A DNA stretch of 64,000 nt from Bryobacter sp. (GTDB lineage Bacteria; Acidobacteriota; Terriglobia; Bryobacterales; Bryobacteraceae): contig JALHNH010000007.1 in assembly GCA_022843625.1 (NCBI GenBank), positions 124,001-188,000 on the forward strand, read 5' to 3'. Below, piece by piece: positions 50,814 to 59,729 of this stretch. The notes under the pieces were generated by a model, which was not told where the DNA came from, made no database searches, and saw nothing but the letters and a program-made list of their open reading frames with translations. Position 1 is the first letter of the stretch; each line of letters opens with the position of its first letter. The translations under genes were made by a program, and so were the position numbers.

Positions 50814-51598
50814 GGCCTGCTCTCACCTCCACGGTCGAGCAGCAGGCTGTTTTGCTCCAGGTCGATGTCCTTCTCGCCGACCATTTGCTGTTCCCAGAAC
50901 TCGCCGACAAGTAGTCCGGTGGGATGAATCTGCGACCGGCCCGAGTAGACGAGCCGGACTTGGTAGCGGCAGACCATCTTCTCGGTCTGCTCGATACGCT
51001 GCGAGTTGAGCCGGTGGACTTCTTTCGCACCGAACACTTGGTAGACCCAAGGCATCCCGGCAACGGGTTCGATTGAACGGATCTTGATGGTGGAAGTGAT
51101 TGAATCCGCCTTCACCTTGCCGAGCGTGTCGTCCTCCCGGAACTTGTTCATCGTGAATGTGCGGAAATTGAGAGTCATCAAGTTGAGCGCATCCGCGTAC
51201 TGGCGCTCGATGTTGGCCGGGGTGTACGTCATGTAGGTGGTCAGGAACTTTCGCACGACGGCTCGGCCCTCGACATCCGCCGGCGCCGGGCCGGCAATCT
51301 CGGGCGACGCCGCAGACGCCTTGATCGGAGTGAGCAGTCCGCCCCCACCGATAAGCGCCGTCTCGCCACCAACGAGAGTCGCTTCGCCCGCGCCATCCAC
51401 TCGAATGACTACCGGTGGTTGCAGCCGCACATAGGCGAAGAGCCCGAGCGCACCGAACGCCACAATTCCGCTCAGACTCCCCAGCAGCGCCATGCGATTG
51501 GCGTAAGCGCGCAATGCGCCGTCCATCTCGTAGTACTTCGAAAGCTGCGCCTTCTCGGGTAGTTGCTCTTTCGTTGTCTTTCGCTTCAGACCGAACAT
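50810..51598 (-). CDS. VirB8/TrbF-family inner-membrane core protein
   Basis: 262 residues. Short cytoplasmic N-terminus, one transmembrane helix (LLGSLSGIVAFGALGLFAYV), and a periplasmic domain of the NTF2-like VirB8 fold, with RAVVRKFLTTYMTYTPANIERQYADALNLM and VRLVYSGRSQIHPTGLLVGEFW. It contacts VirB6 and VirB10. AAAGGAGG before ATG. It follows VirB6 by 15 bases. Confidence 0.85.
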   Translation of the reverse strand: MFGLKRKTTKEQLPEKAQLSKYYEMDGALRAYANRMALLGSLSGIVAFGALGLFAYVRLQPPVVIRVDGAGEATLVGGETALIGGGGLLTPIKASAASPEIAGPAPADVEGRAVVRKFLTTYMTYTPANIERQYADALNLMTLNFRTFTMNKFREDDTLGKVKADSITSTIKIRSIEPVAGMPWVYQVFGAKEVHRLNSQRIEQTEKMVCRYQVRLVYSGRSQIHPTGLLVGEFWEQQMVGEKDIDLEQNSLLLDRGGESRP

Positions 51599-51613
51599 TC
51601 ATGCCTCCTTTCC

Positions 51614-52831
51614 TCACACCCATTCGTCAACCGGATTGCCGGTCGATGGCGGCGGGTTGCTCGACGGCTGTGGGGTCGAAGAAGGCGAGCCGCCCGCCTT
51701 CTTCACCAGTTCCTTCCCGGCCTGTGCTGCCTTAGCGCCACCCTGCACAGCTAGAGCTGCCGCCGCACCAGCAAGCCATCCGATCGCATGCGGCACATTC
51801 GGCGGACGGTACGCACCGGGGGAACGTCCGCCCGGCCCGCTCGGCGCGTGCGATCCGCCCGATGAGCCAACTGACCCGTGACCGCCGCCCGAGGGTGGGC
51901 CACTTGGGGCGGTTCCTCCCGCAGCACTCGGTGCACCCTTCTCTCCGCCGCCGCCACCGCCGGCACCACCTACACGGCTCCATCCATCGCCCGGCCCGGC
52001 CGCCATGCTCATCATTGCTTGTGCCATCGCGGAGGTCGTACCCAGGACGGTCAGCATTGTGCTTCCAACGTCGCCCTCAACGATCCGCTTGGCCAGGAAC
52101 GGTATGAGCAAGATGCAGACCGAGAATAGAATGCTCACTACTGCGAGGAGCACTTCGGAACTAGCGGCTACCATGATCCCCATGAGGTTGCCGGCACTTG
52201 TGATTGCGGCCATGCTGTTCAGATTGATGGCCAGGGTGAGTCGGCAAAAGATTCCGTATATAAGCCCCCAGGAGGCGAAGATCACGAAGTTCGTGGCATA
52301 GCGCTTTGCTAGCGTGCCCAAGCCAAAGCTCGGCATGACTGCCAAGACCAGAGGGCCTGTCGCGTACAGCAGACTTCCGAACAGACAGTAGAGGATCGTG
52401 AAGATTCCATACGCGACGGGATAAACGACCATTGCAATCATGAGCAAAACCGCGCTAATCGCACCGGCGACGGTTCCGGTCACGATGTTGAGCCAAGTTG
52501 AGAATGACGCGGCGTTTCTCAATTCGTTGAACCAAGTTCGGAAAACATCGCCAGGGCCAGCCATCGCCTGCGCCATTTGATTGAAGGCGCCGACAACGGA
52601 CTGAAACACGCTTCGGTACACCGCTCCATCGTTGACAAGAAGCAAACCGATCGCGAGATACTTCGCGCCAGCGATCCCCAGAGCGCGAACATCGCCACCC
52701 CTTGCCCACGCCTCATAAACTGAAAACAGCAGAGAAGTCAGCAATATTCCGTAGGCAACAAGAATCACCACGCTCATCATCGGCGCGATTCCCGCAATAG
52801 CGGTGTTCAGCATCTGCTCAAACAGGAACAT
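51614..52831 (-). CDS. VirB6/TrbL-family polytopic membrane protein
   Basis: 405 residues. About six to seven helices in the first 270 residues (e.g. MMSVVILVAYGILLTSLLF, VYPVAYGIFTILYCLFGSLLYATGPLVLAVMP), then a Gly/Pro/Ser-rich C-terminal tail of over 100 residues. This is the TrbL/VirB6 layout of the inner-membrane channel. AGGAGG before ATG. The tail is unusually Gly-rich (GGAGGGGGEKGAPSAAGG). Confidence 0.83.
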   Translation of the reverse strand: MFLFEQMLNTAIAGIAPMMSVVILVAYGILLTSLLFSVYEAWARGGDVRALGIAGAKYLAIGLLLVNDGAVYRSVFQSVVGAFNQMAQAMAGPGDVFRTWFNELRNAASFSTWLNIVTGTVAGAISAVLLMIAMVVYPVAYGIFTILYCLFGSLLYATGPLVLAVMPSFGLGTLAKRYATNFVIFASWGLIYGIFCRLTLAINLNSMAAITSAGNLMGIMVAASSEVLLAVVSILFSVCILLIPFLAKRIVEGDVGSTMLTVLGTTSAMAQAMMSMAAGPGDGWSRVGGAGGGGGGEKGAPSAAGGTAPSGPPSGGGHGSVGSSGGSHAPSGPGGRSPGAYRPPNVPHAIGWLAGAAAALAVQGGAKAAQAGKELVKKAGGSPSSTPQPSSNPPPSTGNPVDEWV

Positions 52832-52840
52832 CTCAGCCTC

Positions 52841-53686
52841 CTACCGGTTTAGGTCCGTCATCTTGTTTCTGGTTTCTCGCGTGTATCGGGCGTTCTCCTT
52901 CACGAGCGCACTCTGCGCGGCTAGCTCTATCGACCGAATCCGCATCAGTTCCGCCATCGCCTGCTGCGAGTACGCGTGAGCGCGAACCAGCCACGCACCG
53001 GCCTGCGCTCCGATCATCTCCGCCGTGCCTGGTGCTGTGGCCTGAAGCGCTCCCATCATCTGCTCAGCGGCCTGAAGCTCCTGGTCCGCAATGGCATCAA
53101 TGGCGATGGAACGCTTCATCGCGGCCTGCGAAGCCGCGTCTCGGGAGTCAATTAGGTCGCGCTGGAACGGGTGCGCCTCGGTTGCGGGTGGTAGAGGTGT
53201 GTAGACCGAGGAGAAAACGACCCCCACCTGTCCGATCCGACCGGCGTCTTTCGACAGGATGACGTCTTCGAGGTTCCGTGGATTCGCCAGCGTCGCGCTG
53301 CGGACGATCGTTGCCCAGATTCCGCGGATCTGGTTGTAGATGCCCATCACTTGGCCGATCAGCGCTCGCGCTTGGTCAATCGCGAGTTGCGGATACACGA
53401 CATTTCTTTGAAAGTCGAAGATCGCCCCCATGATCTGCTGCGCCGCCGATATTGCCCTGTTGATGCCTTCAAGCAGGGGCCGGATCACGTTGTTCAGCGT
53501 GTTGTTGATCGACGTCATCACATTGTTGATCGTGCTCAGCCCGCTGCCGACGATGTTGATCAGGCTGAAGATCAATTGGAACTGACCCTCGGCCGGAGCT
53601 GGTGCGAGCAGCGCCAAGATGAGCAGCAGCACAGCAAACTGCAAACGCCGGCCAACGAAGAACTCTCGGAATGCTTGGAGTGTCAC
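52841..53686 (-). CDS. TrbJ/VirB5-like protein, copy 2
   Basis: 281 residues with signal peptide (LQFAVLLLILALLAPAPAEG). Helical protein with NVIRPLLEGINRAISAAQQIMGAI and C-terminal YTRETRNKMTDLNR. TrbJ-type minor pilus component or mating-pair protein. GTG start after AGGAGG. It has the same organisation as the preceding gene and its ending is nearly identical to that paralog (RETR-K--DLN). Confidence 0.75.
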   Translation of the reverse strand: MTLQAFREFFVGRRLQFAVLLLILALLAPAPAEGQFQLIFSLINIVGSGLSTINNVMTSINNTLNNVIRPLLEGINRAISAAQQIMGAIFDFQRNVVYPQLAIDQARALIGQVMGIYNQIRGIWATIVRSATLANPRNLEDVILSKDAGRIGQVGVVFSSVYTPLPPATEAHPFQRDLIDSRDAASQAAMKRSIAIDAIADQELQAAEQMMGALQATAPGTAEMIGAQAGAWLVRAHAYSQQAMAELMRIRSIELAAQSALVKENARYTRETRNKMTDLNR

Positions 53687-53695
53687 GGCCGCCTC

Positions 53696-54562
53696 CTACT
53701 TGTTCAGGTCCCTTGCCTTGTCACGCGTCTCGCGCGTGAACGACGCGCCACGCTTGATCGCCATCGTCTCGTGCGCCAGCCGCGCAGCCTCCTGCCTCAG
53801 CTGGCCCGCGATCATCTTCTGCATGTGAGCCTGGCTCTGCATCGCGGCGATGTACGCTGCAGCCGAAGCCATCGCGGCCGTTCCGGGAGCGAACCGGCGC
53901 GCTTCGTCCTCCACCGCTTCCGCGGCCTGCAGCACCCGGTCGGCTCCGGCATCGCCCATCTTCAGAGTCATGAGCTGGTCGATAGCCATCGCGTCATCGA
54001 CGTCAATTAGATTCCGTTCCTCGGGATGCACCTCAGTCGCCGCAGGAAGTGGCCCGAACGCGCCCCTGAACGCCGTAACCAGTGCGCCGTGATCGCCCGG
54101 GTTCTTGTTGCGCATGATCGTCTCTAGCGACACTGGATTTGGAAGCTGCGCTGAGTTCACGCCAATGCCGTAGAGACCGTTCAGTGTTCCTCGAAACAAC
54201 CCAATCAACTGCTGCGCTAGTGCCTTTGCTTCGTTGATGGCCCGCAAGGGCCAGACGATTTCTTCCCACAGCTGCCGCAGTTGTGCGAGCAAGCCCTGCA
54301 GCGCATTCGCCGCCGACTGAATACCCTCTAGCAACGGCTTCATTACGTTGTTAATGAAGTTCTGCATCGCCGTCATGGCCTGGTTGATGAGATTGAACGC
54401 GCCAGTGATCCCGCCCAACCCGAACTGGCCGTATGCCGGTTGCGGCGCGAGCATCATCGTGAAGAGCATGACGCCGATCAGCCCGATCGCCATCACCTTC
54501 GTCGCGTCCGGGCGTGCCGTGGCGGCTAACGCGGCTGCTCCAAGCAAGAGAATCGTGCTCAT
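53696..54562 (-). CDS. TrbJ/VirB5-like protein, copy 1
   Basis: 288 residues from ATG at 54562. Hydrophobic N-terminus (TILLLGAAALAAT, VMAIGLIGVMLFTMMLA), then helices with FINNVMKPLLEGIQSAANALQGLL and C-terminal SFTRETRDKARDLNK. The long upstream reading is unsupported; the chosen start follows GAAGGAG and overlaps a 41-residue gene's stop. Shared motifs with the next gene show a tandem duplication. Confidence 0.75.
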   Translation of the reverse strand: MSTILLLGAAALAATARPDATKVMAIGLIGVMLFTMMLAPQPAYGQFGLGGITGAFNLINQAMTAMQNFINNVMKPLLEGIQSAANALQGLLAQLRQLWEEIVWPLRAINEAKALAQQLIGLFRGTLNGLYGIGVNSAQLPNPVSLETIMRNKNPGDHGALVTAFRGAFGPLPAATEVHPEERNLIDVDDAMAIDQLMTLKMGDAGADRVLQAAEAVEDEARRFAPGTAAMASAAAYIAAMQSQAHMQKMIAGQLRQEAARLAHETMAIKRGASFTRETRDKARDLNK

Positions 54563-54684
54563 GACCGCTTCTCCTTCACCATTCCGCTGATCTGCCGCCA
54601 CAACGCCGACCCCTGGTTGAGCAGAGCGCTGAACTGGGCAACCAGTCCTTGAACCCGGGCGAGGATGACCTGAAGGCGGCTCAT
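54559..54684 (-). CDS. 41-residue protein coupled to TrbJ-like gene
   Basis: ATG 3 bases after the VirB4 stop, ending in an ATGA overlap with the TrbJ-like start. Sequence begins MSRLQVILARVQGLVAQFSA and is a single amphipathic helix. It could be a small pilus-associated component or a leader for translational coupling. It has no separate strong ribosome site. Confidence 0.5.
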   Translation of the reverse strand: MSRLQVILARVQGLVAQFSALLNQGSALWRQISGMVKEKRS

Positions 54685-54687
54685 GGT

Positions 54688-57366
54688 TCACACTCCGGCC
54701 GCGGCGAATCGCTCGCGCCGCTCTGCGACTGCTTGCTGGACCTTGCCGCTGGCTTCTTCCGGCAGCACCTCTTCGTCGGCGAGGCCATGCGGGAAACGCT
54801 CGGCCAATTCCCGATAGACATCGATTAGCGGCCGCTTGCGATTTCGTTCCAGCTTGAAGAAGTAGGTCCGATACGCGCGCTCGCGCGGGTAGGTTGTGGC
54901 GACCCAGTAATCCACCGGAGTTGGCACCAACCGGATCGTCTGCGTCGTCTCGGCCTTCTCGCCCAGCACCAGCAATATCTCCGCGCTCTTGCCCTTTCGT
55001 GGGGAGGCAAAGCGCTTGATTTCGGCCAGAGCAACTTCGTTCAAGGACAAATGTTCGACCAGCGGGCTTACATCACCCGGCTGCTGCCCGATCACCTTGA
55101 CCGACGTGTTCCGCAGAATGCCCGCGCCATGTTCCTTGGGTCGTTGCTTCGTTCCCACGAAGTCCTCAAGTGTCTGCGAGATTCCCCACACAGACGCGCC
55201 GCGCTTGCGGGCCGTGCGAAAGAGCTGCACAACGCAGTCCGCCAGAACGGGCGACTCAAGCAATGCCCAGCACTCATCGAGCACGGTGATCGACGGCTCG
55301 CCTGACTTGCCCGACGCCCGCTCGGACATCGCCTGCGCGATCAGCATACTCATTGCAGTCTCCAGGCGCGGATCGGAACTCAATCCTTCGATGTTGAAGA
55401 ACAGCCAGTTCGCATCTGTGCGGATCGTCGTGTGGCGATCGAACAGCTTCGAGTACACTCCCTTCTCGCCGGTCCACTGCCGCAGGGCGACGGCAGCGAG
55501 TTGCGCTAGCTGTCGAATGTGCTCGATCCGCTCTTCGTCGGTCCACGTCGACAGCTCGTTTCGGAGGTCCGTGTACGTCGGGGTCTTGTTGTCGGCTCGC
55601 ACAGACGCGCGTTTGTAGACCTTGGCGATGGCTTCAGAAAGGATGTTGTCGAGGAGCGAAGTGTCCGTTTGGCCAAGGTCGCCGATCATGTGGCGCGTCA
55701 GGTTCTTTAGGAAGGCGATCTTGTCCTTGGTCGGCTGCACTGCACCGGGCGAAAGGTCCCAGGGATTCAGCGTCTCCGCGCCTTCCAGATCCACTTCGAT
55801 GACGCGCCCGCCCATCAACTCGACGAGGGGACGATACGAATCGCCGCGCTCGACAATGGAGATGAGCGGGTTCGCGCGCGCCATCATCAGGAGAAACATC
55901 TGGGCCATGAACGTCTTGCCGCCACCGGACTTGGCCATGAACAACATGTTGGCGTCGCCGATCGACGGGTCATAGGGAGAGAACGGAATCAACTGCCGGT
56001 ACGGCGTCTCCAGCAACATCAGCGGTGACTGCGGCGTGCCGCTCCAAGGCGTCTCAATCGGCATGAGGTCCGCTGCGTGCAGCGTCAGACAACTGAGGTC
56101 GCGCTTGTTCTCCTGCCCCATGCCAGGCAAGCTGCCTATCAGCAGACGCCGCTGCGCCAATGACTCCGGAATCGCACGCGCGCCATTCATCCGCGTAACG
56201 GCATGCACTACGCGCTGTCGGCGGTCATTGAGCGTTCGCTGTGCCTCTTCGAGATCCGCCCGGCTGACGATGGGCTTCGAAGTCCGAACAGCGATCACCA
56301 TCGAGTAGTTGCAGACCTTCAACGACGACGAGATCACGGCTTGCAAGACGTCCTGCAATTGGTTCTGCGCCACCTGCGCTTCGACGTTGATCTTGAATGC
56401 GCCGTTCGAATCCCGCTGCGCTGCCTGCATTCGACGCAGGCGCCCCTTGAAGTGCTCCAGGACCTTGGTCTGATCCGGGATGGTGACCTCCGCGTCCACG
56501 ACAATCGGGAAGTCGAGCACCAGCAATTCCCGCAGCATTCCTGGGAACGTGCCGTCCGGCAAGTCCTTCATGCTCACGAAGGTGTAGAGCAATCCGCCAA
56601 CTTGCAGGTAGTTCTCCTGCTCATCCTCGATGCTCGTATTCGTGATCTGGCTACGCGCGCTGCGGTATTGAAGCGCGTAGTCGGGCCGGCGTAGAGGGCT
56701 CCGGTCGTTGAACACCGGGTTCAGACCCCGCTTCGCCTCCTGGAACATCTCCTCGTCGGTCATCCGACGGACACCCATGCCCGTCGCAACTAGAGTCTGC
56801 TCGACGCCGGCAAGAAGGCTAGAGAACTCACTCAACAGGTCCTCGTGCTCTCGCCGTTCGCGCTCAATGCACTTCTCGACAGAAAAACTGAAGAGGCTCT
56901 TTTTCTTTCCCTGGAGCCGGTCGGCCAACTCGTGATGCGTGCGCGGATTCCAGATGAAGTACGCATGCAAAGGGTGCCGTAGGTAGTAGCCACGCGCCTC
57001 GTTGGAGTCCCAACGCTCCATTCGCATCCGGTCGATGTCTTGCAGCACTGGATTCTCATTGCGATTCATCCGCGGATATGCCGCCCGCACGTCGCCGATG
57101 CCTTCAGTGATTTCGAATCGCATCTGCAGGCGCATGGACCGCTCCGGCAACGACCGCACCAGGGCCTCTAGCGCGTGCTTCGAACGGTTCCTCATATCGT
57201 CGTCGTGATAAAAGCTGTTGAGCCCAGCCAACTCATACCCGGCGACTAGGCTTCCGTCCGACTGGACCATCACTCCGTCGACGTACTCCCGCACCGGCAG
57301 CAGTTCCGCGAGCGCCGGTTTGCGCAGTTCTTCGTTTCTCTTGGCGATGGTCAACGGCGACATCAT
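54688..57366 (-). CDS. VirB4/TrbE-family conjugation ATPase
   Basis: 892 residues. The VirB4 N-terminal region is followed by Walker A MAKSGGGKTFMAQ and Walker B ITVLDECWALLE, and by the late RTARKRGASVWGISQ and LRNTSVKVIGQQPGD. It powers pilus assembly and substrate transfer at the inner membrane. The start at 57366 is in an ATGA overlap with VirB3/TrbD; longer readings are not supported. Full-length. Confidence 0.92.
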   Translation of the reverse strand: MMSPLTIAKRNEELRKPALAELLPVREYVDGVMVQSDGSLVAGYELAGLNSFYHDDDMRNRSKHALEALVRSLPERSMRLQMRFEITEGIGDVRAAYPRMNRNENPVLQDIDRMRMERWDSNEARGYYLRHPLHAYFIWNPRTHHELADRLQGKKKSLFSFSVEKCIERERREHEDLLSEFSSLLAGVEQTLVATGMGVRRMTDEEMFQEAKRGLNPVFNDRSPLRRPDYALQYRSARSQITNTSIEDEQENYLQVGGLLYTFVSMKDLPDGTFPGMLRELLVLDFPIVVDAEVTIPDQTKVLEHFKGRLRRMQAAQRDSNGAFKINVEAQVAQNQLQDVLQAVISSSLKVCNYSMVIAVRTSKPIVSRADLEEAQRTLNDRRQRVVHAVTRMNGARAIPESLAQRRLLIGSLPGMGQENKRDLSCLTLHAADLMPIETPWSGTPQSPLMLLETPYRQLIPFSPYDPSIGDANMLFMAKSGGGKTFMAQMFLLMMARANPLISIVERGDSYRPLVELMGGRVIEVDLEGAETLNPWDLSPGAVQPTKDKIAFLKNLTRHMIGDLGQTDTSLLDNILSEAIAKVYKRASVRADNKTPTYTDLRNELSTWTDEERIEHIRQLAQLAAVALRQWTGEKGVYSKLFDRHTTIRTDANWLFFNIEGLSSDPRLETAMSMLIAQAMSERASGKSGEPSITVLDECWALLESPVLADCVVQLFRTARKRGASVWGISQTLEDFVGTKQRPKEHGAGILRNTSVKVIGQQPGDVSPLVEHLSLNEVALAEIKRFASPRKGKSAEILLVLGEKAETTQTIRLVPTPVDYWVATTYPRERAYRTYFFKLERNRKRPLIDVYRELAERFPHGLADEEVLPEEASGKVQQAVAERRERFAAAGV

Positions 57367-57689
57367 TTGAGGAACTCCTTGGTGAACTCGCGATCTGCTT
57401 CCAGGCCGCAGTAGATGTGCGGCTTCGTGTGCCACATGATCAAGTCACGGATGTAGCCGCGCGGCTTGCCGTACTTGAAGAGCATCAGGATGGGCACCGC
57501 GATGATCGGTACTCCCCACTGCAAGACGACATTCAACGGCACGCCGTACAACTCGCGGTCGAGGAAGCGGCCGACCAGGCTCATGATCGCCGCGAGGCCG
57601 ATCACAATGAACAGGTCCTCGAACTCCAGGTAGAAGAACGTTACCCGCTGGTGAAGATTGCGGTGCACCGGTGTCACCTCAAGAGCCAT
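57363..57689 (-). CDS. VirB3/TrbD-family membrane protein
   Basis: 108 residues. N-terminal soluble segment and two adjoining membrane segments (LFIVIGLAAIMSLVGRFL and VVLQWGVPIIAVPILMLF). Typical small TrbD/VirB3 protein. AAAGGAGG before ATG; ends in overlap with VirB4. It follows a prepilin-like gene by 10 bases. Confidence 0.82.
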   Translation of the reverse strand: MALEVTPVHRNLHQRVTFFYLEFEDLFIVIGLAAIMSLVGRFLDRELYGVPLNVVLQWGVPIIAVPILMLFKYGKPRGYIRDLIMWHTKPHIYCGLEADREFTKEFLK

Positions 57690-57699
57690 ACGCCTCCTT

Positions 57700-58155
57700 T
57701 CAACTCACGCCGCCCGCTCCTTGCGCGACGAAGAACTCGGCCAGGCGCAACACGCCCGACAATCCGAAACACGCCATTGCCGCGAGTACATGACGGGCCC
57801 ACGGCGCGCCCGGATAGATGCGGAATCCCATGCCGCCGTAGTGCATGATCCCGAGGACCACCTGCAGCACGCCATAGAGCGGCAAGAACACATTGGCCGA
57901 CCAATTGACCAGCCCGAGCAGCGTCACCCAGACGGCGTCAGGATCGTTCCAGGCCCTCTGCGCTGCGAAGCGCTCGATCCCGCGCAGGATTCCAGAGACC
58001 ATTAGCGCTGAGAAGCCGGCGTAGAGCGAATACTGAAACGGCGAGTTGCGCGAAAAGCGCAGCACCGAAATCACGAAGAACAGCCCAGCGAGCGTCGGCA
58101 TGATGACGTTCGCGAACCAGTTCGTCAGATTCGTGAGCCCGGTCAGGAAATCCAT
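57700..58155 (-). CDS. Tandem two-module VirB2/TrbC-like membrane protein
   Basis: 151 residues with four helices. Residues 12-62 (NWFANVIMP ... SGILRGIE) and 84-142 (NWSANVFLP ... LSGVLRLAEFF) repeat the same two-helix prepilin-like unit. It ends AQGAGGVS, close to the tail of the gene at 59089-59478 (QQGGGGVS). Each unit resembles a VirB2 pilin core. A weak AAGG site precedes the ATG. Confidence 0.6.
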   Translation of the reverse strand: MDFLTGLTNLTNWFANVIMPTLAGLFFVISVLRFSRNSPFQYSLYAGFSALMVSGILRGIERFAAQRAWNDPDAVWVTLLGLVNWSANVFLPLYGVLQVVLGIMHYGGMGFRIYPGAPWARHVLAAMACFGLSGVLRLAEFFVAQGAGGVS

Positions 58156-58157
58156 GT

Positions 58158-58322
58158 CTACAGCCTTTCCGAGACGATCCAGATCGCGAATCCGAGGCTT
58201 ACGGCAGCAGCGAACAACAACGGACGTCGCATCTGCCCTAGAGAGAGAAACGCCATAGCGAGTAGCGCAGGACAGGCGTACGATAGGAATTCGAGCGTAC
58301 GGTCGTTGTAGAAGATCTGCAT
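58158..58322 (-). CDS. Small membrane protein, 54 residues
   Basis: Begins MQIFYNDRTLEFLSYACPALLAMAFLSLG; two helices predicted (SYACPALLAMAFLSLG and LLFAAAVSLGFAIWIV). It sits in the T4SS operon 2 bases before the next gene. It might be a further partial VirB2-like unit or an accessory protein. Start is inside a long, poorly supported reading; the ATG and position are plausible. Confidence 0.5.
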   Translation of the reverse strand: MQIFYNDRTLEFLSYACPALLAMAFLSLGQMRRPLLFAAAVSLGFAIWIVSERL

Positions 58323-58339
58323 GGGAGCCCGCCTTTGTT

Positions 58340-59002
58340 TCACATCATCCGGTTGATCAGAATCCACAACGCGCTCACCGTTAGGAACCCGCCTGCGCAC
58401 GCAAGCATCCGCAGATACCCGGGACGGTTGAACGCAAAAGTCACAATCGCGCCGCAGACGGCCAGGCCTGCGGCAATAGGGAAGACCCGGCTGGCTGTGT
58501 AGTTCCACATCGACTCCAGCCCAAGCGCAATCGAAAACCGGTTGCCCACCGGCGTCCATGCGTCGATCAGCGCATGCGTGCTTGAAATCGCCAGCAGAAA
58601 TATCGCGCTGAGAATCGAGGGCAACGGCCCGGCACCGCTCGCCGTATCGAGCACCGACCGAAGCACAAAGAACGCCGCCGCCACCGGTGCAATCCGGGCG
58701 ACGATGAACGAATTGACAAACGTCGAGATGCCCGACTGAATCTGCGCCAACCATCCGTTCCCGATCGCGACCCCGGGCGGAAAGTAGACCGGCACACCGA
58801 GCGCCTGGAACCAGGTCAAGGACGGCTCTAGGGCGAGGAACACGACCGCCCAGGTCATGTGCCGCGAAAATCCGCCGCCCACCCAGAACACCGTTCCGCC
58901 TTCCTTCCTCAGCGAGATGCCCGCCAGCAGCAGACACACAAACGCAGCTGCCGGAGCCAGCAACAGTAGAACGCGCATGATGTCGTAAAGCAGGGAAGGC
59001 AT
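58340..59002 (-). CDS. Polytopic membrane protein of the conjugation operon
   Basis: 220 residues with about six helices (VLLLLAPAAAFVCLLLAGIS, FIVARIAPVAAAFFVLRSVL and others). Segments at 95-140 and 165-220 weakly resemble the two-helix prepilin-like unit of its neighbours. No VirB family is certain. ATG after GAGATGAACG. Confidence 0.55.
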   Translation of the reverse strand: MPSLLYDIMRVLLLLAPAAAFVCLLLAGISLRKEGGTVFWVGGGFSRHMTWAVVFLALEPSLTWFQALGVPVYFPPGVAIGNGWLAQIQSGISTFVNSFIVARIAPVAAAFFVLRSVLDTASGAGPLPSILSAIFLLAISSTHALIDAWTPVGNRFSIALGLESMWNYTASRVFPIAAGLAVCGAIVTFAFNRPGYLRMLACAGGFLTVSALWILINRMM

Positions 59003-59088
59003 CGTTCATCTCACGTTCGTTGGTTCACCTCACCAGGTCATGCGGGCTCTCCGCGCGGGTGAGCCCGCATTCCCGCCACAACGCCGCT

Positions 59089-59478
59089 TCAGGAAACGCC
59101 ACCGCCGCCCTGCTGAATCCAGAATTCGAGCAGGCGCGTGACTCCCGAAACAGCCAAGCACCCGAGAGCCGTGACGACGTACCGCATGACGCCACGGCCC
59201 CCGATGTAGCTGATCAACCCGCCGGCGATCGCCAGCGCGGCGCCCACCGGCGCGATCACGTTGCCGATCCAGTTCACCAGGTTGAGGAACGCACCTTCCG
59301 GCTGCGCGCCCGTTTGTCCCTGTACGGCAACGTTTGTTTGGGGCGCGGCCCCGAGGTTCTGCGCCAGCACGACCGCGTTACCCATCACCAGAACCAAGAG
59401 AATCGCGACGAGCGCCATGGCCGCCCACTGGCGAACTCCTTGGTGGGCTGGCGGTCTCGATCTCCAAAGCTGTTTCAT
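59089..59478 (-). CDS. VirB2/TrbC-like prepilin
   Basis: 129 residues. An export signal (MALVAILLVLVMGNAVVLAQ) is followed by a Gln/Pro-rich linker and the pilin core at 69-120 (NWIGNVIAP ... SGVTRLLEFW). It ends QQGGGGVS. The start follows GGGAGGTACCCCTT; the longer reading is unlikely. It is the first gene of the conjugation operon and its mature form could be the pilus subunit. Confidence 0.68.
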   Translation of the reverse strand: MKQLWRSRPPAHQGVRQWAAMALVAILLVLVMGNAVVLAQNLGAAPQTNVAVQGQTGAQPEGAFLNLVNWIGNVIAPVGAALAIAGGLISYIGGRGVMRYVVTALGCLAVSGVTRLLEFWIQQGGGGVS

Positions 59479-59508
59479 AAGGGGTACCTCCCTTTGTCGA
59501 TCTCGGCC

Positions 59509-59561
59509 CGAGCGTCGCTCGTGCCTGGAAAGCAACATAAGGCAGGTTTGGGAAATCTCAA
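59509..59561 (-). promoter_or_regulatory. Predicted promoter and palindromic operator upstream of the conjugation operon
   Basis: On the minus strand, TTGAGA (59556-59561) and TATGTT (59534-59539) stand 16 bases apart, a good sigma70-type pair. A 13-base perfect palindrome with one central base (cgagcg t cgctcg, 59509-59521) sits at the expected start site. The pair leads the prepilin gene and so probably the whole T4SS operon. Binding protein unknown. Confidence 0.45.
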
Positions 59562-59729
59562 AGCGAGTTTGGAAAGAGGTCGCAAGATAGCGTGTTTTCA
59601 GCGACTTGAGTTTGAGGAGATGACGTTGGTGGGACAAGACTCGAGTACACAGTGGACTTGGCAGGGCACGGTTCGGCGGTACGAAGACCCTATGGCGTCA
59701 CTCGGGGCTATTTGTGTCACCATTGCCAA

